In this document: in pieces, positions 1-6,133 of the stretch | Numbering within the stretch: position 1 is the first letter of the stretch | Layout of the letters: each line of letters begins with the position of its first letter | DNA from: JADFNO01 sp965369945 | GTDB lineage: Bacteria; Planctomycetota; Phycisphaerae; Phycisphaerales; SM1A02 | NCBI GenBank assembly: GCA_965369945.1 | Contig: CBDUST010000199.1 | Span: forward strand, 1-8,608 | Direction: 5' to 3' | Length of the DNA stretch: 8,608 nt | Notes under the pieces: generated by a model | Seen by the model: the letters and a program-made list of their open reading frames with translations, nothing else | Database searches by the model: none | Told to the model about the DNA's origin: nothing | Translations under genes and position numbers: made by a program

Positions 1-20
1 GGCATCGAGGGGAAGAAGGA

Positions 21-55
21 CCCTCACCCCAGCCCTCTCCCAGGGGGAGAGGGGG
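21..55. repeat. Dispersed CCCTCACCCC / CCCTCTCCC hairpin repeat
   Basis: A CCCTCACCCC segment is followed by CCCTCTCCC (33-41), a three-base AGG loop and GGGAGAGGG (45-53), giving a perfect 9-bp stem. This C-rich then G-rich pattern is a familiar intergenic repeat in many GC-rich environmental genomes, including planctomycetes and proteobacteria. It lies about 90 bp beyond the stop of the minus-strand TPR gene, so its RNA could help end that transcript, but no U-tract follows on that strand. Two loose GAGGGGAAG-like copies flank it (7-15 and 71-79). Confidence 0.7.
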
Positions 56-146
56 TTTGAAGAAGGCTTTGAGGGGAAAGAGGGGATTCGAGGCTTGGAG
101 ACGGCGTTGGCTGGAGGGCGCGTTGGAGGAACACGAGTCTGAGTGG

Positions 147-1142
147 TTAGCCCGACGGTGCTACACGCGCAAGCTCAGCTTCGGCGGCGGTATGGCCGAA
201 GGCCGGCCACATGGGGCCTTCGATGATCTGCTCGAACAACTTCTGGGCCTGCTCGGCTTCGCCGTTCACAAGATGCCACGCGGCTATCCCGTAGGCTAAC
301 GTCGCGTCTTCGATTGGCCCGGATTCCGCGGATCCGAGCAGTTCGCTGGCCGTCATTTCGCCTTTGTATAGAAGCAGGAGCTTGTGGTAAGCGAAGTTCT
401 CGATGATATCCATATCGCTATGAATCGGTTCGAGCACGGCCTGCGCGCCTTCATCATCGCCAAGACGGCGTAGCGACAAGTACAGCCAATAGGCCGAAGC
501 GCACACCATGTCGTCGTTCTTTGAGAACTCGAGGCACTTGCGGTAGGTGTCTGCCGACTGCTGGAATTCACCGTTGAGGTAGTAGGCCAATCCCAGGTGA
601 TAATAGATGTTGGAATGCGACGTGCTGCGCGGGATGTTCTTTTCATTTGGCATTCCGTCCGGCTCGATCTCGTCGGGAATACCCTCGATCAACTCGGCTG
701 CTCGGGTCAGGTCGCGAATGGCCCCGTCAAAATTCCGCAATGTGATGAAGCGGTGGCCGCGATGGCGCAACAATTTGTAACTGTCCGGGTACTGCGCAAG
801 TCCGTCGGAGAAGCCGATGACCGCATCGCGGTACTTACCCAGGTAAGCCAAGCGCCGGCCCGCCCAGATCGTGTTCTTCTCGCTGGGATCGATGTTGAAA
901 TTGACTCTTGCCTCGTCGTAGGCCGCTTGGCGTCTGCGGTGCTCATCAGGATCCAGTTTTGGCGCGAAGAGTTCTTTGCCCAGAAGCGAATTCCCAATCG
1001 GTATGTGAGCGGAGAATTCAGCAGTCTTGTGGGAAAGGTCGGTCTTGTTCAGTGAGGTCGGGGTTGAGTCCTTGCAACCGACAGATCCGCACGCCACGAT
1101 CACGAGCGCACACAACCCGCACAACGTTCGGCGAATGGTCAT
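147..1142 (-). CDS. TPR-repeat lipoprotein, function unknown
   Basis: A predicted 331-residue secreted protein. The start at 1142 (MTIRRTLCGL) is chosen over the in-frame ATG nine codons upstream. An AGAGGAAC Shine-Dalgarno sequence sits about 7 bases before it, and the signal peptide then starts cleanly: Arg4-Arg5, a hydrophobic stretch, and a lipobox-like SVGC with Cys23 as probable lipidation site. SVG is not the ideal LAG/LAA box. After a linker, three TPR-like helical pairs are visible near residues 90-121 (WAGRRLAYLGKYRDAVIGF), 122-153 (LLRHRGHRFITLRNFDGAI) and 177-210 (YYHLGLAYYLNGEFQQSADTY). More helical, Ala- and Leu-rich sequence runs to the C-terminus. TPRs are protein-interaction scaffolds, so a role at the membrane or in the periplasm is inferred, with the partner unknown. 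It lies 93 bp downstream of ribE on the same strand and may be cotranscribed with it. Confidence 0.85.
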   Translation of the reverse strand: MTIRRTLCGLCALVIVACGSVGCKDSTPTSLNKTDLSHKTAEFSAHIPIGNSLLGKELFAPKLDPDEHRRRQAAYDEARVNFNIDPSEKNTIWAGRRLAYLGKYRDAVIGFSDGLAQYPDSYKLLRHRGHRFITLRNFDGAIRDLTRAAELIEGIPDEIEPDGMPNEKNIPRSTSHSNIYYHLGLAYYLNGEFQQSADTYRKCLEFSKNDDMVCASAYWLYLSLRRLGDDEGAQAVLEPIHSDMDIIENFAYHKLLLLYKGEMTASELLGSAESGPIEDATLAYGIAAWHLVNGEAEQAQKLFEQIIEGPMWPAFGHTAAEAELARVAPSG

Positions 1143-1235
1143 TGTGGTTCCTCTATCTGGTTGACTCATCAGAACTCAAACGATCGACCCCAAGCTTACG
1201 AACTGACATGGCCCGGTCAACCATGGTGCGCCAGG

Positions 1236-1868
1236 TCAGAGCAACGCTGTCGTATGCTGGCGACGTAGCCAATGCACGACCGTTTTTACCAGATAGTCGG
1301 TTTCGAGATTCACGCGCTGTCCTTGCTCGGCCTGCCCGAGCGTCGTCAGATCGAGTGTGGTTGGAATCAACGCGACCTCGAAGAACGATTCGCCCACTTC
1401 AGCGACCGTCAGGGACACGCCGTCCACTGCGATCGAGCCCCGGGGGATGACGTATTCCATCAGCTCCTGCGGCGGCTCGATGCGCATACGCCGATCGCTG
1501 CCGGTCGATTCGACCGCGGCTACCACGCCCACGCCGTCGATATGACCCTGAACCACATGCCCGCCGAGGAGCGTTGTCGCGGTGACCGCGGGTTCGAGAT
1601 TGACTGGGTCGCCAGCCACAAGCTCGCCCAGTGTGGTCAAACCCAGGGTCTGGTGGGTCACATCGAAACGCAGCAGATCATCGCCACTAGAGGGTTCTGG
1701 ATGGTCGGTCGGGGCTGTGCTCGTCAGGCAGCAGCCGTTGACGGCGATCGACTCACCAGGCGCTGGCCGGTGGGGCCACTGCCGGCTATCCACAGCCAGC
1801 CGACACCCGAAATCGGTGCTCTGTATCTCGGCGACGAGCCCACGGTGTTGGACAATCCCAGTGAACAT
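1236..1868 (-). CDS. ribE: Riboflavin synthase alpha chain
   Basis: Cytosolic enzyme that dismutates two 6,7-dimethyl-8-ribityllumazine molecules into riboflavin and the pyrimidinedione, the last step of riboflavin synthesis. Its 210 residues match the usual family length of about 200-220. The N-terminal MFTGIV is the family hallmark and fixes the start. The internal duplication into two lumazine-binding barrels is clear: IAVNGCCLTS (41-50, Cys46-Cys47) pairs with IAVDGVSLTV (145-154). GGHVVQGHIDGVG (102-114) and the IPTTLDLTTLG segment (168-178) are also typical. A Pro/Ser/Asp-rich insert lies near residues 51-63. No other rib gene is adjacent, and no FMN riboswitch is recognisable in the 146-bp upstream gap. 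The start has only a weak Shine-Dalgarno sequence, with a TAGGCT box 6 bases before ATG. The symbol ribE follows common usage; E. coli calls this gene ribC. Confidence 0.96.
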   Translation of the reverse strand: MFTGIVQHRGLVAEIQSTDFGCRLAVDSRQWPHRPAPGESIAVNGCCLTSTAPTDHPEPSSGDDLLRFDVTHQTLGLTTLGELVAGDPVNLEPAVTATTLLGGHVVQGHIDGVGVVAAVESTGSDRRMRIEPPQELMEYVIPRGSIAVDGVSLTVAEVGESFFEVALIPTTLDLTTLGQAEQGQRVNLETDYLVKTVVHWLRRQHTTALL

Positions 1869-1874
1869 CGCATC

Positions 1875-1880
1875 AGCCTA
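1875..1880 (-). promoter_or_regulatory. Possible -10 box for ribE, near-leaderless
   Basis: On the minus strand TAGGCT (a TANNNT match) ends 6 bases before the ribE ATG, where no good Shine-Dalgarno sequence is seen. That spacing would place the transcription start at or next to the start codon. A TTGGCA further upstream is 23 bases away, too far to act as the matching -35 box. This is weak evidence by itself and matters mainly because purH and the methyltransferase show the same layout. Confidence 0.3.
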
Positions 1881-1906
1881 GGCAGTTGGGACGTACCGCT
1901 CCCTGC

Positions 1907-1921
1907 CAAGACGATGTCTTG
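1907..1921. promoter_or_regulatory. Inverted repeat in the divergent ribE/PQQ-gene region
   Basis: CAAGAC-GAT-GTCTTG is a perfect 6-bp dyad with a 3-bp centre. Its right arm overlaps the probable -35 box (1919-1924) of the PQQ-repeat gene and it lies 39 bp upstream of the ribE start. Its position suits an operator, but no regulator is identified and a short dyad can arise by chance. Confidence 0.3.
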
Positions 1922-1947
1922 ACTCGGCCCGAGACCTGCTGGATACT
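1919..1947 (+). promoter_or_regulatory. Sigma-70-type promoter for the PQQ-repeat lipoprotein
   Basis: TTGACT (1919-1924, 5 of 6 consensus) and GATACT (1942-1947, 4 of 6) are separated by exactly 17 bp. This predicts a transcription start near 1954 and a 5' leader of about 60 bases before the ATG at 2015. Confidence 0.5.
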
Positions 1948-2014
1948 GGCTGGTCTGTGCCGCCGGCGGGTTATTCGGGAAACGAAGAGTTCCAAGCCAG
2001 GGAGACTGTGAAGG

Positions 2015-3277
2015 ATGAAGAGCCAAATAGACGGCCTGAGGCGGTCTCAGTTGAGCGGGAGGGCCCGCCACAGCGGCGGCAGCGGATTACTCTGGATGAG
2101 GTGCCTGGGATCGATGGTGCTGGGTGCCAGCATCGCCCTGGCTGGGGGCTGCAGCGGGCCGACGGCAGGCGGCCCGGGCGGCGGACGCGCCGTAGGCGAA
2201 ACAACCCTGAGCGCACCCTCCAATCAGCAGGCCACGGACGATTATTACCTCATCGCACCGCTGGACGCGCGTGATCTGGGTTACCGGATCGACTGGCAGC
2301 GGCGCACCTTGACCACCGAAAACTCGGGGATCAAGATCATCACCGTCCAGGGTGATTCGGTCTTCGTAATGGACGGCCGGAATTTCCTGTCTCGCTTGCG
2401 TAAGGAAGACGGCCAACAACTGTGGCGCGTCCCTGTAGCCGATGCCTTGGACGAGATTCACGGGATCACGTTCATGCCCGGCATAGAGCGCGTGTTCGTG
2501 ACGTCAGGCGGGGATGTGCTCGTGCTCGACTCGGACACCGGCTCGCAGATCGCCAAGCAACGCCTGGGTCAGATCGCCAATACCGAACCCGCGGTCTTTC
2601 GACAGTTCTTTGTGTTCGGCGCACGGAACGGCCAGGTCTGTTGGCATTCGTATGAGGTCGGCCATCAGTGGCGCGGATATCAGGTCTCCCAGTCGATTCA
2701 GCTTGCTCCACTGCTGGTGGATCGGACCGTCATCGTGGTGGGATCAGACGGGCGAATCATGGTCCTCGACGCCGGCTCCGCCTCGCAGATTTGGTCTAAG
2801 AGGTTGTTGGACATTGTCACCGCTCCGCCTGCAGCTGGGGGCGGCCACGTCTATGTGGCTGGTCAGGATCAGCACCTTTGGGCGTTCGACCTGGATACCG
2901 GTCGCAATACATGGCGCTACCTGACTGAAGACCCGCTTTCCGAAGGCCCGGTGCTCCTGGGTGATCAGGTCTATCAACAGATTCCCAGTGAAGGACTGGT
3001 CTGCTTCGAGGCTATGCCGCTGGACGCACCGGACGGTGTCGTCGTGTGGCGAGCGCCGCAGGTGCGCGGAAGTGTCATCGGGCGTATTGGAAGCAACCTA
3101 CTGGTTTGGGATCGACGGCAGCAGCGCCTCGAAGTCGTTAGCGTCAAACAGGGCGCCGCGGCGTTGAGTCTTGACTTGCCCGCGATCAACTTCCTCTTGA
3201 CGGGCACGCAACAAGGCGCCGACCTGTTCGCCGCCAGCAACGATGGGCGGGTGGTTCGGCTCGTCCCGCGCAGCTAG
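2015..3277 (+). CDS. PQQ-repeat (BamB-like) beta-propeller lipoprotein
   Basis: A predicted 420-residue exported protein. Its hydrophobic signal (SMVLGASIALAGGC, residues 33-46) ends at a lipobox-like Cys46, so lipid anchoring is likely. From about residue 110 to 415 it has repeated blades of the form VFVMDGR..LSRLRKEDGQQLWRV, VLVLDSDTGSQIAKQRLG, IMVLDAGSASQIWSKRL and LWAFDLDTGRNTWRY, the Asp-x-x-Thr-Gly-x-x-x-Trp pattern of PQQ-type propellers. BamB, the outer-membrane assembly lipoprotein, is the best-known relative, but many such propellers are uncharacterised and no catalytic PQQ-dehydrogenase features are seen. The start at 2015 has GGGAGA 9 bases upstream and gives a long Arg-rich N-region. 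An alternative ATG at 2096 (residue 28, MRCLG) would give a more classical 19-residue signal but lacks a good Shine-Dalgarno sequence. The gene stands alone, divergent from ribE. Confidence 0.88.
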   Translation: MKSQIDGLRRSQLSGRARHSGGSGLLWMRCLGSMVLGASIALAGGCSGPTAGGPGGGRAVGETTLSAPSNQQATDDYYLIAPLDARDLGYRIDWQRRTLTTENSGIKIITVQGDSVFVMDGRNFLSRLRKEDGQQLWRVPVADALDEIHGITFMPGIERVFVTSGGDVLVLDSDTGSQIAKQRLGQIANTEPAVFRQFFVFGARNGQVCWHSYEVGHQWRGYQVSQSIQLAPLLVDRTVIVVGSDGRIMVLDAGSASQIWSKRLLDIVTAPPAAGGGHVYVAGQDQHLWAFDLDTGRNTWRYLTEDPLSEGPVLLGDQVYQQIPSEGLVCFEAMPLDAPDGVVVWRAPQVRGSVIGRIGSNLLVWDRRQQRLEVVSVKQGAAALSLDLPAINFLLTGTQQGADLFAASNDGRVVRLVPRS

Positions 3278-3312
3278 GTTGTCTTCCAACGCTCAATCCG
3301 TGCCGCACCCAC

Positions 3313-3343
3313 CTAGAGCAGGTTCACTGAAGACGTAGCGGCT
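3313..3343 (+). repeat. Outer inverted repeat, left copy (CTAGAGCAG family)
   Basis: The copy begins CTAGAGCAGGTTCACTG and continues to GTAGCGG. Read on the opposite strand, the copy at 3566-3596 begins CTAGAGCAGTTTCAATG and continues to GTAGCCG. The first 17 bases differ at two positions and the GTAGC block falls at the same distance. GCACCC precedes both copies. Confidence 0.55.
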
Positions 3344-3405
3344 GCGTGCACTAGTCATCGAACGCCACGATGATTCTGCCGGTCCCAACAGGTCGATCGG
3401 CGCGA

Positions 3406-3434
3406 CTCCGGTGGCACGGGCATCTTGCCCGTGC
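3406..3434 (+). repeat. Inner palindromic repeat, left arm
   Basis: A 29-bp arm starting CTCCGGTGG contains GCACGGGCA-TCT-TGCCCGTGC, a perfect 9-bp stem with a 3-base loop. It is inverted relative to 3457-3485 and agrees with it at 27 of 29 positions, so each arm can fold alone or the two can pair with each other. This matches a REP-like family common in planctomycete and verrucomicrobial genomes, where it yields the spurious peptides TGILPV and HGQDARAT. Confidence 0.75.
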
Positions 3435-3456
3435 GACTTGCCATGGCGTGACATCT

Positions 3457-3485
3457 GCACGGGCAGGATGCCCGTTCCACCGGAG
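3457..3485 (-). repeat. Inner palindromic repeat, right arm
   Basis: Inverted partner of 3406-3434 with 22 bp between the arms. Its own hairpin is ACGGGCA-GGA-TGCCCGT. Both differences from the left arm fall inside it: one in the three-base loop region (TCT against TCC) and one that shortens the stem (GCACGGGCA against GAACGGGCA, both read in the left-arm direction). Confidence 0.75.
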
Positions 3486-3565
3486 CGTCGCACGGGTGAG
3501 GTTCTGATTGACTCGGGATGCCACCGGGCTTGAGGCAGCTGCTTTGACCTGTTTCTGCCATGCCC

Positions 3566-3596
3566 TACGGCTACAAGAGCATTGAAACTGCTCTAG
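3566..3596 (-). repeat. Outer inverted repeat, right copy (CTAGAGCAG family)
   Basis: Minus-strand copy that starts CTAGAGCAGTTTCAATG and continues through TTGTAGCCGTAGGGC. It is inverted relative to 3313-3343. Together the two copies bracket about 220 bp that contain the inner palindromes. Confidence 0.55.
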
Positions 3597-3671
3597 GGTG
3601 CTACTTCAGCGCCGCGCGATCTGGGCCAATCCATCAGTCGCCTGTTATTCTCCTGAGCCGTCAGCGAGCCG

Positions 3672-3701
3672 ATGACGCACACTGCCCGGTGGGGCTATCC
3701 T
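3672..3701 (+). promoter_or_regulatory. purH promoter, predicted to give a leaderless mRNA
   Basis: TATCCT (3696-3701) lies exactly 7 bases before the purH ATG, with ATGACG (3672-3677) 18 bp upstream of it as a possible -35 box. No Shine-Dalgarno sequence precedes the ATG: the intervening bases are CCTTCCT. Transcription would then begin at the A of ATG. The methyltransferase gene has the same layout. Confidence 0.45.
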
Positions 3702-3708
3702 CCTTCCT

Positions 3709-5298
3709 ATGACCGACCTGTCGCGTATCCGCCGGGCCCTGATTTCCGTCAGCGATAAGCGAGGCCTCGTCGAGTTCGCCGAGTCCCTGTCCCAACACGG
3801 TATTGAGATAATCTCAACCGGCGGCACCGCTCGCACACTCACCGAGGCCGGACTGACGATCACGCCGGTCGATCAGGTCACCGGCTTTCCGGAGATGATG
3901 GACGGCCGTGTCAAGACGCTGCACCCGGCCATACACGGCGCTGTGTTGGCTAGACGTGACGAACCGAGCCATGTTCAGGCATTGGAGCAGCACAACATCA
4001 CGCCGATCGATCTAGTTTGTGTGAACCTCTATCCGTTTGAAGAAACCATTGCTCGGTCTGGTGTTACTGCGAGCCAGGCGATCGAGCAGATCGACATCGG
4101 CGGCCCGGCAATGGTGAGATCGGCTGCGAAGAATCATGAGTTCGTTTCGATCGTCACGTCACCCGATCAGTACGAACGTGTTGCCAAAGAATTGCGCGAC
4201 AACGACGGTTCTACGACGCTTTCTTTACGTCGTGAGCTTGCGGCGATAGCGTTCCAACACACCGCACGCTACGACGCGGCTATCGGTACCTGGATGTCGT
4301 CTACGGAAGGTGAGGGATTACCCGCTCAACTACTACTTGACTTGCAACTGAGGCAGGAGCTTCGTTACGGTGAGAATCCTCATCAACGGGCGGCGCTATA
4401 CGTCTCAGCCGAATCGTCCGAAGCAAGCGTCGCTACCGCGCAGGTCCTTCACGGCAAGCCGTTGAGTTACAACAACCTGCACGATGCGTCCGCTGCGCTG
4501 CAACTGATTCAAGACCTTGACCAATTGGTGCCGAGCAAGGCCGCTGCGGCGATCATCAAACACACCAATCCGTGCGGGGCTGCGGTCGCTGCGTCTGGCG
4601 CTGAAGCCTTCGAGCAAGCCTACGACGGTGATCCCCTTGCTGCCTACGGCGGGGTATTGGCTCTCAGTCAAAGTGTCGACCAAGCTGCGGCGCAGCGTAT
4701 TTGCGATGGACAACGCTTCCTTGAGGTCATCGTCGCGCCGAGTTTCGACGAACAAGCCGAACAATCGCTCGGAGCACGCTGGAAGAACATTCGCTTGCTG
4801 GCTGTGGGTGAATTGAGTAAACCGTCAGGCGAGCAAATGGATCTGAAGTCGATCCCAGGGGGAGTGCTTGCGCAGACCCGCGACAATCTCGTTGCCGACC
4901 CGGATCAATGGAAGCACGCCGCCGGCCCCGCGCCCAGCAATACGACCCTTGGCCACGCCGCCTTCCTTTGGACGGTAACCAAACACATCAAATCAAACGC
5001 CATCGCAATCGGCAAGGCTCGCCAACTGCTCGGCATCGGCGCGGGTCAGGTTGATCGAGTCACTGCCTGTCGAATCGCCATCGAAAAAGCCGGCGATCGA
5101 ATCAACGACCAAGGCACGACGATCGCCGCTTCCGATGCGTTCTTCCCGTTCAGCGATGGTCCACAACTGCTCATCGACGCGGGCGTGACGTGCATCGTCC
5201 ACCCCGGCGGCTCCAAGCGCGATCAGGATACGCTGGACCTGTGCAATGATCGCAATGTGACGTGCCTCCTCACCGGCATCCGGCATTTCCGTCACTAG
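3709..5298 (+). CDS. purH: Bifunctional AICAR transformylase / IMP cyclohydrolase
   Basis: Cytosolic enzyme for the last two steps of de novo purine synthesis. It transfers a formyl group from 10-formyl-tetrahydrofolate to AICAR, then closes the ring to IMP. Its 529 residues equal the E. coli PurH length as I recall it, and both end in RHFRH. The N-terminal MGS-like cyclohydrolase domain (about 1-195) shows SVSDKRGLVEFA, STGGTARTL, FPEMMDGRVKTLHP (Lys69 to Pro73) and IDIGGPAMVRSAAKNH. The transformylase domain follows with RYGENPHQ (219-226), LSYNN, IKHTNPCG (Lys284-His285 being the family's catalytic pair), KSNAIAIGK, GIGAGQVDRV, ASDAFFPF and HPGGSKRDQD. No frameshift or missing motif is apparent. 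There is no Shine-Dalgarno sequence, and a -10-like TATCCT lies 7 bases before ATG. No other pur gene is nearby. The methyltransferase starts 46 bp downstream and could be read from the same transcript. Confidence 0.98.
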   Translation: MTDLSRIRRALISVSDKRGLVEFAESLSQHGIEIISTGGTARTLTEAGLTITPVDQVTGFPEMMDGRVKTLHPAIHGAVLARRDEPSHVQALEQHNITPIDLVCVNLYPFEETIARSGVTASQAIEQIDIGGPAMVRSAAKNHEFVSIVTSPDQYERVAKELRDNDGSTTLSLRRELAAIAFQHTARYDAAIGTWMSSTEGEGLPAQLLLDLQLRQELRYGENPHQRAALYVSAESSEASVATAQVLHGKPLSYNNLHDASAALQLIQDLDQLVPSKAAAAIIKHTNPCGAAVAASGAEAFEQAYDGDPLAAYGGVLALSQSVDQAAAQRICDGQRFLEVIVAPSFDEQAEQSLGARWKNIRLLAVGELSKPSGEQMDLKSIPGGVLAQTRDNLVADPDQWKHAAGPAPSNTTLGHAAFLWTVTKHIKSNAIAIGKARQLLGIGAGQVDRVTACRIAIEKAGDRINDQGTTIAASDAFFPFSDGPQLLIDAGVTCIVHPGGSKRDQDTLDLCNDRNVTCLLTGIRHFRH

Positions 5299-5331
5299 GC
5301 GGCTCGGCAACAATCAACGCCCCGTATCGCT

Positions 5332-5337
5332 TACCCT
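5332..5337 (+). promoter_or_regulatory. Possible -10 box for a leaderless methyltransferase mRNA
   Basis: TACCCT ends exactly 7 bases before the ATG at 5345, in the 46-bp purH-methyltransferase gap, with no Shine-Dalgarno sequence. It aligns base for base with the purH start: TAYCCT, seven bases, then ATGACCGAC. No convincing -35 box is seen. Confidence 0.4.
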
Positions 5338-5344
5338 ATTCATC

Positions 5345-6133
5345 ATGACCGACGTTGATTTCGGTAGGCGCAGTGTGGATTACGCTGCACATCGACCGGG
5401 CTTCCCTGATTCGTTCTACGATCGCCTCGAGACGTTCATCTCTTTGAACGGCGTACGCGCGGTCGATCTGGGCACTGGACCGGGCATCGTCGCCATCGAG
5501 CTGGTTAAGCGCGGGGCAACTGTTACCGGCATCGATATTTCCGACAACCAAATCGGTGCTGCGCGCGATCGGGCGACCCAAGCGGGTGTCGCTGACCGCT
5601 GCACTTTCATCGTCGCTCCCGCGGAAAACACCGCGTTACCGGGGGGTGAGTTTGATCTCGTCACAGCCAGCCAATGTTGGGGATGGTTCGACGAGCCGGC
5701 GGCACTATGCGAAGTCGACCGACTGCTGCAACCGGGCGGATGGCTTGTCGTAGGGCAATATTGCTACCTCCCTCGACACGACGAGGTCGCCCGCGCTACC
5801 GAACGGCTCATCCTCCAGCACAATCCAGACTGGACCATGGCTGATTTTGACGGTCTGTATCCCTGGCGAATCGATGCGCTCATCGCAGGCGGATTCGAGC
5901 TTGTCGAGCAATTCTGTTACGACCATCATCAACCCTTCACACATGAAGCATGGCGCGGCCGCATCCGAACGTGCAATGGCGTGGGTTCCGGAGGCATGAG
6001 CGAGTCGCAGGTGGCGCAATTCGACAGCGCTCTGGCAGAACTGTTGCAAAGCAAATTCCCGCAGGAACCGTTGATGATTCGCCACCGTGTATGGGCTGTC
6101 ATCGTACGCAAATCCAAGGCAGGCCTTGAGTGA
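5345..6133 (+). CDS. Class I SAM-dependent methyltransferase (type 11-like)
   Basis: A 262-residue cytosolic methyltransferase of unknown substrate. The Rossmann SAM-binding core is clear. Motif I is VDLGTGPGIV (from Val40), and GIDIS (62-66) supplies the acidic residue Asp64 that normally binds the SAM ribose. A later strand reads FDLVTASQCWGWFD, followed by LLQPGGWLVVGQY. The N-terminal FGRRSVDYAAHRPGFPDSFYDRL and the FTHEAWRGRIRTCNGVGSG region near the C-terminus resemble the small-molecule group related to trans-aconitate and yeast CRG1-like methyltransferases, so DNA or rRNA modification is less likely. It follows purH by 46 bp, and its TGA stop overlaps the GTG start of tag (GTGA), so the two are probably translationally coupled. 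The start has no Shine-Dalgarno sequence. Confidence 0.9.
   Translation: MTDVDFGRRSVDYAAHRPGFPDSFYDRLETFISLNGVRAVDLGTGPGIVAIELVKRGATVTGIDISDNQIGAARDRATQAGVADRCTFIVAPAENTALPGGEFDLVTASQCWGWFDEPAALCEVDRLLQPGGWLVVGQYCYLPRHDEVARATERLILQHNPDWTMADFDGLYPWRIDALIAGGFELVEQFCYDHHQPFTHEAWRGRIRTCNGVGSGGMSESQVAQFDSALAELLQSKFPQEPLMIRHRVWAVIVRKSKAGLE

Larger units (their letters stand above)
3278..3708. other. Non-coding repeat island between the PQQ gene and purH
   Basis: No credible gene is present. The short frames here are either low in complexity or simply translate the repeat (TGILPVQ...HGQDARAT). The region holds an outer pair of inverted CTAGAGCAG repeats, an inner pair of palindromic arms, and the purH promoter at its right end. 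The arms are annotated separately. Confidence 0.7.

Noticed and set aside
57..299. An 80-codon plus-strand frame at the left end
   Set aside because: Most of it is antisense to the TPR gene, and the rest starts inside the tail of a repeat hairpin with no ribosome binding site.
597..1450. Plus-strand open frames (597-1055, 908-1450) antisense to the TPR gene and ribE
   Set aside because: The TPR gene has a signal peptide, a ribosome binding site and repeats on the minus strand. The antisense translations look arbitrary.
1272..1922. A 216-codon plus-strand open frame antisense to ribE
   Set aside because: The opposite strand is unmistakable riboflavin synthase. Long antisense frames are expected in GC-rich genes, and the translation shows no family features.
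1869..2014. FMN riboswitch upstream of ribE
   Set aside because: None of the conserved RFN-element segments is recognisable, and the leader would be very short.
3406..3485. A two-unit CRISPR-like array
   Set aside because: The units are inverted, not direct, only two are present, and no cas gene is in the window.
3293..3561. Short minus-strand frames encoding TGILPVQ...HGQDARAT
   Set aside because: They translate the intergenic palindromic repeat and are a known kind of annotation artefact.
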